A stretch of 16,532 nt of DNA, taken from NCBI GenBank assembly GCA_023227695.1, contig JALNVE010000035.1:1-16532 (forward strand). The letters run 5' to 3'. The notes under the pieces were generated by a model that saw only the letters and a list, made by a program, of their open reading frames with translations, searched no databases and was not told where the DNA came from. Origin of the DNA: Paludibacteraceae bacterium (GTDB lineage Bacteria > Bacteroidota > Bacteroidia > Bacteroidales > Paludibacteraceae). The position numbers and the translations under genes were made by a program. Positions 12,760 to 16,532 of this stretch are shown here, piece after piece (position 1 is the first letter of the stretch; each line of letters starts with the position of its first letter).

Positions 12760-13410
12760 ATGGCTATAAATTCACTTTTCTCTTTTTTAAAACCAAAAGA
12801 GAACAAGTTTTTTCCTTTAATCATTGAGGTAGGTAGTTGTCTGCACACGGCAGCATTGTTGTTAGTTGAATTTTCTCAGACAACGGACAAAAAAAAAGCA
12901 AAAGAGATTTTCTTGAAAATCAAAGAACAAGAGGTCAAGTGTGACGGTTTCACGAACAACATCTTCGAAGAATTGAACGACACATTCATCACCCCTTTTG
13001 ACAGGGAAGACATCCACACCTTGTGCGAACGTTTGGATGATGTGTTGGACTACATCAACTCTTCTGCAAAGAGAGTCGTTCTTTTTCAACCAAAGAACAT
13101 TCCTGAAAAGATGATTGAGATGTGCAAAATCATTCTTTCTTGCTGCGAAAGCATCGACATCATACTTCACGAGTTAAAGAACATCCCAAGAAGACCATAT
13201 TTAGTATTGGAACACTGTTCGAAACTCCACGATTTAGAAAACAAAGGTGATGATGTTTACGAGCATTACGTTACGGATCTTTTCCAAAACGAGACAGATG
13301 CCATAGAGATTATCAAACTAAAAGAGATCATGCAATGCCTTGAGAACACAACAGACATTGCAAACATTGTCTCTAAATCGGTTAAAAAAATAGTCGTAAA
13401 ATACGCATAA
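12760..13410 (+). CDS. DUF47 / PhoU-like protein paired with the PiT transporter
   Basis: This 216-residue, all-helical cytoplasmic protein belongs to the DUF47 (PhoU-related) family, whose genes commonly sit next to PiT phosphate transporters and are thought to regulate or assist them. Seen here: an N-terminal NKFFPLIIEVGSCLHTAALLL segment that looks like the family's first helix, and ITPFDREDIHTLCERLDDVLD (about 77-97) with the E-x-x-x-D type metal-binding motif at Glu90 and Asp94. A second acidic cluster is LENKGDDVYEH (159-169). The C-terminal helix contains ENTTDIANIVSKSVKKIV. Length and motif positions fit the family. The stop is 3 bp before the transporter start, so the two form an operon. 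Confidence 0.9.
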   Translation: MAINSLFSFLKPKENKFFPLIIEVGSCLHTAALLLVEFSQTTDKKKAKEIFLKIKEQEVKCDGFTNNIFEELNDTFITPFDREDIHTLCERLDDVLDYINSSAKRVVLFQPKNIPEKMIEMCKIILSCCESIDIILHELKNIPRRPYLVLEHCSKLHDLENKGDDVYEHYVTDLFQNETDAIEIIKLKEIMQCLENTTDIANIVSKSVKKIVVKYA

Positions 13411-13413
13411 ATC

Positions 13414-14460
13414 ATGTTCATATTATTAGTTGGGATCATCATTCTTTGCGCCGTCTTTGATTTCATCAACGGATTTCATGATGCGGCAAATTCAATTGCA
13501 ACGGTAGTGACCACGCGTGTTTTGACCCCTCTACAAGCTGTTATTTGGGCTGCTGGATTCAACTTTATTGCCTTCTTTATTGCCAAATACATCATCGGCG
13601 AGTTCGGTATTGCCGACACAGTATCAAAGATTGTTATACAAGACGACGGAGTAAACATCCTCCCCATCATCTTTGTGGCACTTATCGCTTCCATCACATG
13701 GAACCTCATTACTTGGTGGTTTGGTATCCCTTCGTCTTCATCACACACACTTATCGGAAGTTTGTCTGGAGCAGGCATCGCTGCAGCAGGTTTGGGTGCT
13801 GTACATTTAGAGACCGTTGGAATCATTGCAGCTTTCATCCTTGCAGCTCCGCTTGTCGGTATGTTAGGAGGAAATCTGATTACGATCATCACACTTCACC
13901 TTGCCAGATTCGTCAAACCTCAAAGGGCTGATATTTGGTTCAAGAGATTCCAGTTACTCTCTTCTGCCACATTAAGTATCACTCACGGATTGAATGACTC
14001 TCAGAAGGAAATCGGTGTCATCGCCGCCGCATTGATTTCATACAATTCAACTCACGACGTCTCAACCATTCCTAATTGGATGCAGTTGACAGATATTCAC
14101 GACATCCATGACTGGGTACCTGTTCTCTGCTTCACATCCATCGCTGTCGGAACCATGTCTGGAGGTTGGAAGATCATGAAGACCATGGGTAATAAAATCA
14201 CCAAAATCACTCCTTTGGAAGGTTTCTGTACCCAGACAGCCGGTTCTCTTACCCTTTTCCTCACTGAGCTTTTGAAGATTCCGGTAAGTACAACCCACGT
14301 AATCACAGGTAGTATCATAGGTGTAGGGTCCGTAAAAAGGCTTTCTGCCGTACGTTGGGGAGTTACCATTGAACTGCTTATAGCATGGATTCTCACCATC
14401 CCTATCAGTGGGGTTTTGTCCATGGGAATCTATTTTTTAATGCACTGGTTATTCCTTTAA
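13414..14460 (+). CDS. pit: PiT-family inorganic phosphate transporter
   Basis: This inner-membrane permease is expected to import phosphate, probably with a cation (proton or sodium; coupling cannot be read here). In 348 residues it has about ten hydrophobic segments arranged as two inverted halves. The PiT signatures are GFHDAANSIATVVTTR (20-35) and SITHGLNDSQKEIG (188-201). The halves also repeat GIPSSSSHTLIGSLSGAG (104-121) and KIPVSTTHVITGSIIGVG (288-305), the expected internal duplication. It is shorter than E. coli PitA, which is about 499 residues, and matches the compact bacterial and archaeal forms. It is co-transcribed with the DUF47 gene and ended by the terminator at 14494. Confidence 0.95.
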   Translation: MFILLVGIIILCAVFDFINGFHDAANSIATVVTTRVLTPLQAVIWAAGFNFIAFFIAKYIIGEFGIADTVSKIVIQDDGVNILPIIFVALIASITWNLITWWFGIPSSSSHTLIGSLSGAGIAAAGLGAVHLETVGIIAAFILAAPLVGMLGGNLITIITLHLARFVKPQRADIWFKRFQLLSSATLSITHGLNDSQKEIGVIAAALISYNSTHDVSTIPNWMQLTDIHDIHDWVPVLCFTSIAVGTMSGGWKIMKTMGNKITKITPLEGFCTQTAGSLTLFLTELLKIPVSTTHVITGSIIGVGSVKRLSAVRWGVTIELLIAWILTIPISGVLSMGIYFLMHWLFL

Positions 14461-14493
14461 AAAAGGATTTTACAATATTAAAATAGCATAAAA

Positions 14494-14528
14494 AGAGGAG
14501 GCATCTTTTAGATACCTTCTCTTTTTTT
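14494..14528 (+). terminator. terminator of the DUF47-PiT operon
   Basis: AGAGGAGGCATCT (14494-14506) pairs with AGATACCTTCTCT (14510-14522) with one G-T wobble, one C-A mismatch and a TTT loop. A run of seven T follows (14522-14528). It begins 33 bp after the transporter stop. Confidence 0.85.
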
Positions 14529-14560
14529 GTTCTAAATTCTTAACTTTCAATTAAAATACG

Positions 14561-14568
14561 TACCTTTG
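14561..14568 (+). promoter_or_regulatory. -7 box TACCTTTG of typA
   Basis: TACCTTTG, followed by CGCC, matches TAnnTTTG fully. It lies 28 bp before ATG 14597, giving a leader of about 22 nt. TTCT (14537-14540) is a weak -33 candidate at a 20-base spacing. Confidence 0.65.
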
Positions 14569-14596
14569 CGCCTCAAAATATAACTCGTAGATAGAG

Positions 14597-16396
14597 ATGC
14601 AAAAAATTAGAAATGTAGCAATCATTGCTCACGTTGACCACGGAAAGACCACATTAGTTGACAAAATGTTAATGGCAGGTCAGTTATTCAAAGACCATGA
14701 GAAGCCTAATGAGCTCATACTCGATAACAACGACTTGGAAAGGGAAAGAGGAATAACAATCGTTTCAAAGAACGTTTCTATCCGATACAAAGATTATAAG
14801 ATAAACATCATAGATACTCCAGGACACTCCGATTTCGGAGGTGAAGTAGAGCGTGTGCTTAACATGGCAGACGGTGTTCTTCTTCTTGTCGATGCATTCG
14901 AAGGTCCAATGCCTCAAACACGTTTCGTGCTTCAAAAAGCGTTGCAACTTGGTTTGAAGCCTATCGTAGTTATCAACAAGGTTGACAAGCCAAATTGCCG
15001 TCCTGACGAAGTTCAGGAAGAGGTGTTTGACCTAATGTGCAACTTGGATGCTAACGAAAATCAACTGGATTTCCCAACCATCTATGGTTCTGCCAAGAAC
15101 AACTGGATGTCTGACGACTGGAAACAACCTCGTGAAAACGATATCACTCCGGTTTTGGACGCCATCATCAAACACATTCCAGAGGCTCCATACTTGGATG
15201 GAACTCCTCAAATGTTGATCACTTCTCTTGATTACTCTTCGTACGTTGGTCGTATCGCCATAGGACGCATACACCGTGGAGAGTTGCGCGAGAATGCAGA
15301 TGTTGCTTTGGTAAAGAGAGACGGAACCATCGTAAAGAATAGAATCCGCGAGCTCCGTGTATTCGAGGGATTCGGACAGGCAAAGGTCGCTACAGCCCAA
15401 TGCGGCGAGATCTGTGCTTTGGTCGGAATTGAGAACTTCGAGATCGGAGAATCAATCTGTAGCATAGAGAATCCAGAACCACTTCCTACAATCGCTATCG
15501 ACGAACCTACCATGAGTATGGTCTTCGCAGTTAACGATTCACCATTCTTCGGCAAGGAAGGCAAATTTGTCACCTCAAGACACATCAACGACCGCTTGGT
15601 AAAGGAGCTTGACAAGAACTTGGCTCTTCGTATTAAAAAGGAACCAAACGACGATAAATGGACAGTATTCGGACGTGGTGTACTCCACTTGTCTGTTTTG
15701 ATTGAGACGATGCGTCGTGAAGGTTACGAACTTCAGGTTGGTCAACCTCAGGTTATCATCAAGGAGATCGACGGAGTTAAATGCGAACCAGTTGAGCAAC
15801 TTACTATCGACCTTCCAGAAGAGGTGTCAGGAAAGGTTATCGAGATGGTAGCTACGCGTAAGGGAGATATGGTATCTATGGAGAGAAAAGGTGACCGTGT
15901 TCACTTGGAATTCGTCATCCCTTCAAGAGGTATCATCGGATTACGTACAAACGTTCTTACCGCTACTGCAGGTGAGGCTGTTATGGCACACAGATTCTTA
16001 GAGTATCAACCATTTAGGGGCGACATTCCAAGACGTACAAACGGTTCACTTATCGCTATGGAGGGCGGAACAGCATTCGCATACGCAATTGATAAACTTC
16101 AGGATCGTGGCAAGTTCTTCATCTTCGCTCAGGACGAGGTTTATGCAGGACAGGTGGTTGGAGAGCACTCAAAGGAGATCGACCTTGTAGTTAACGTTAC
16201 AAAGTCAAAACAGCTTACCAACATGCGTTCAAAGAGTTCTGATGACAAAGCAAGAATCATCCCTCCTATCGTCTTCTCTTTGGAAGAGGCATTGGAATAC
16301 ATCAAAGAGGATGAATACGTTGAGGTAACTCCTAAGAACATCCGTATCCGCAAGATCCTTCTTGACGAGAACGAGCGTAAACGAGCAAACAGATAA
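14597..16396 (+). CDS. typA: ribosome-associated translational GTPase TypA/BipA
   Basis: TypA/BipA is a cytosolic GTPase of the EF-G family that binds the ribosome and helps large-subunit assembly and stress or cold adaptation. The 599-residue protein is full length. The G domain shows G1 AHVDHGKTT (11-19), G2 RGITI (51-55), G3 DTPGH (73-77), G4 NKVD (127-130) and G5 GSAK (164-167). The domain II barrel follows (about 205-300), then EF-G-like domain III and V segments. The BipA-specific C-terminal domain includes the conserved GEAVMAHRFLEYQPFRG segment (about 465-481) and ends in KILLDENERKRANR. It has its own promoter at 14561 and terminator at 16466. Confidence 0.97.
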   Translation: MQKIRNVAIIAHVDHGKTTLVDKMLMAGQLFKDHEKPNELILDNNDLERERGITIVSKNVSIRYKDYKINIIDTPGHSDFGGEVERVLNMADGVLLLVDAFEGPMPQTRFVLQKALQLGLKPIVVINKVDKPNCRPDEVQEEVFDLMCNLDANENQLDFPTIYGSAKNNWMSDDWKQPRENDITPVLDAIIKHIPEAPYLDGTPQMLITSLDYSSYVGRIAIGRIHRGELRENADVALVKRDGTIVKNRIRELRVFEGFGQAKVATAQCGEICALVGIENFEIGESICSIENPEPLPTIAIDEPTMSMVFAVNDSPFFGKEGKFVTSRHINDRLVKELDKNLALRIKKEPNDDKWTVFGRGVLHLSVLIETMRREGYELQVGQPQVIIKEIDGVKCEPVEQLTIDLPEEVSGKVIEMVATRKGDMVSMERKGDRVHLEFVIPSRGIIGLRTNVLTATAGEAVMAHRFLEYQPFRGDIPRRTNGSLIAMEGGTAFAYAIDKLQDRGKFFIFAQDEVYAGQVVGEHSKEIDLVVNVTKSKQLTNMRSKSSDDKARIIPPIVFSLEEALEYIKEDEYVEVTPKNIRIRKILLDENERKRANR

Positions 16397-16465
16397 TAAT
16401 ACAAATTTGTCATATCAAGTCCTAAATAAGCGTTACAGGTTTTATTGGACAAACATACTATGATT

Positions 16466-16509
16466 TATCCATTCCAGCAAGCTAGCTTGCTGGAATGGAT
16501 ATTTTTTTT
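16466..16509 (+). terminator. perfect-palindrome terminator of typA
   Basis: Positions 16466-16501 are a 36-base perfect palindrome (half-site TATCCATTCCAGCAAGCT, centre AGCT), immediately followed by eight T (16502-16509). The left flank (ATGATT) is not A-rich, so it is a one-way terminator for typA. Confidence 0.9.
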
Positions 16510-16532
16510 GATTTGTATTTTTTTATTTTGAC

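Noticed and set aside
13476..13892. 138-codon minus-strand open frame inside the PiT gene
   Set aside because: Antisense image of a membrane protein gene; the hydrophobic and proline/methionine pattern follows from the sense codons.

Overview
The window looks like chromosomal DNA from a member of the order Bacteroidales (Bacteroidota). The evidence is: repeated promoter -7 boxes of the Bacteroidota form TAnnTTTG (TATCTTTG, TATATTTG, TACCTTTG) ahead of genes; weak or absent Shine-Dalgarno sequences with A-rich leaders; secreted proteins ending their signal peptides in ..AQ or ..SQ; a Por/T9SS-like C-terminal domain; and AT-leaning base composition. Genus cannot be decided from the window. All supported genes lie on the + strand. 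No tRNA, rRNA, CRISPR array, insertion sequence or phage gene was seen.

Layout. Positions 1-494 are AT-rich and gene-free, with a 20-bp palindrome and a pair of A-rich direct repeats. Positions 495-2950 hold a tight two-gene operon for secreted proteins. The first is a small protein made of three 24-residue repeats plus a T9SS-like tail. The second is a 600-residue protein that shares one copy of the same repeat and carries a formylglycine-generating-enzyme (FGE/SUMF1) fold and two lipocalin-like units. A strong hairpin terminator follows at about 3000. After a long leader comes a phenylacetate-CoA-ligase-family enzyme (3489-4796), then DNA primase dnaG (4883-6997), a secreted or lipid-anchored YD-repeat protein (7072-8085), class II fructose-bisphosphate aldolase (8252-9253), a membrane-anchored C45-type Ntn hydrolase (9362-11026) and an exported protein of unknown function with a jelly-roll-like C-terminus (11141-12496). 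A phosphate-uptake pair follows: a DUF47/PhoU-like protein (12760-13410) and a PiT-family transporter (13414-14460). The ribosome-associated GTPase typA/bipA (14597-16396) closes the window, followed by a perfect-palindrome terminator.

The housekeeping genes (dnaG, fba, the PiT pair, typA) are complete, carry their catalytic motifs and look ordinary. The accessory content is the set of exported proteins between them. The most unusual item is the 495-2950 operon. It joins a recurring 24-residue surface-protein module to an FGE-fold protein without the catalytic cysteine pair, so it is more likely a surface binding or assembly system than an enzyme. I found no complete multi-gene system that I can call new with confidence; this operon is the best candidate.
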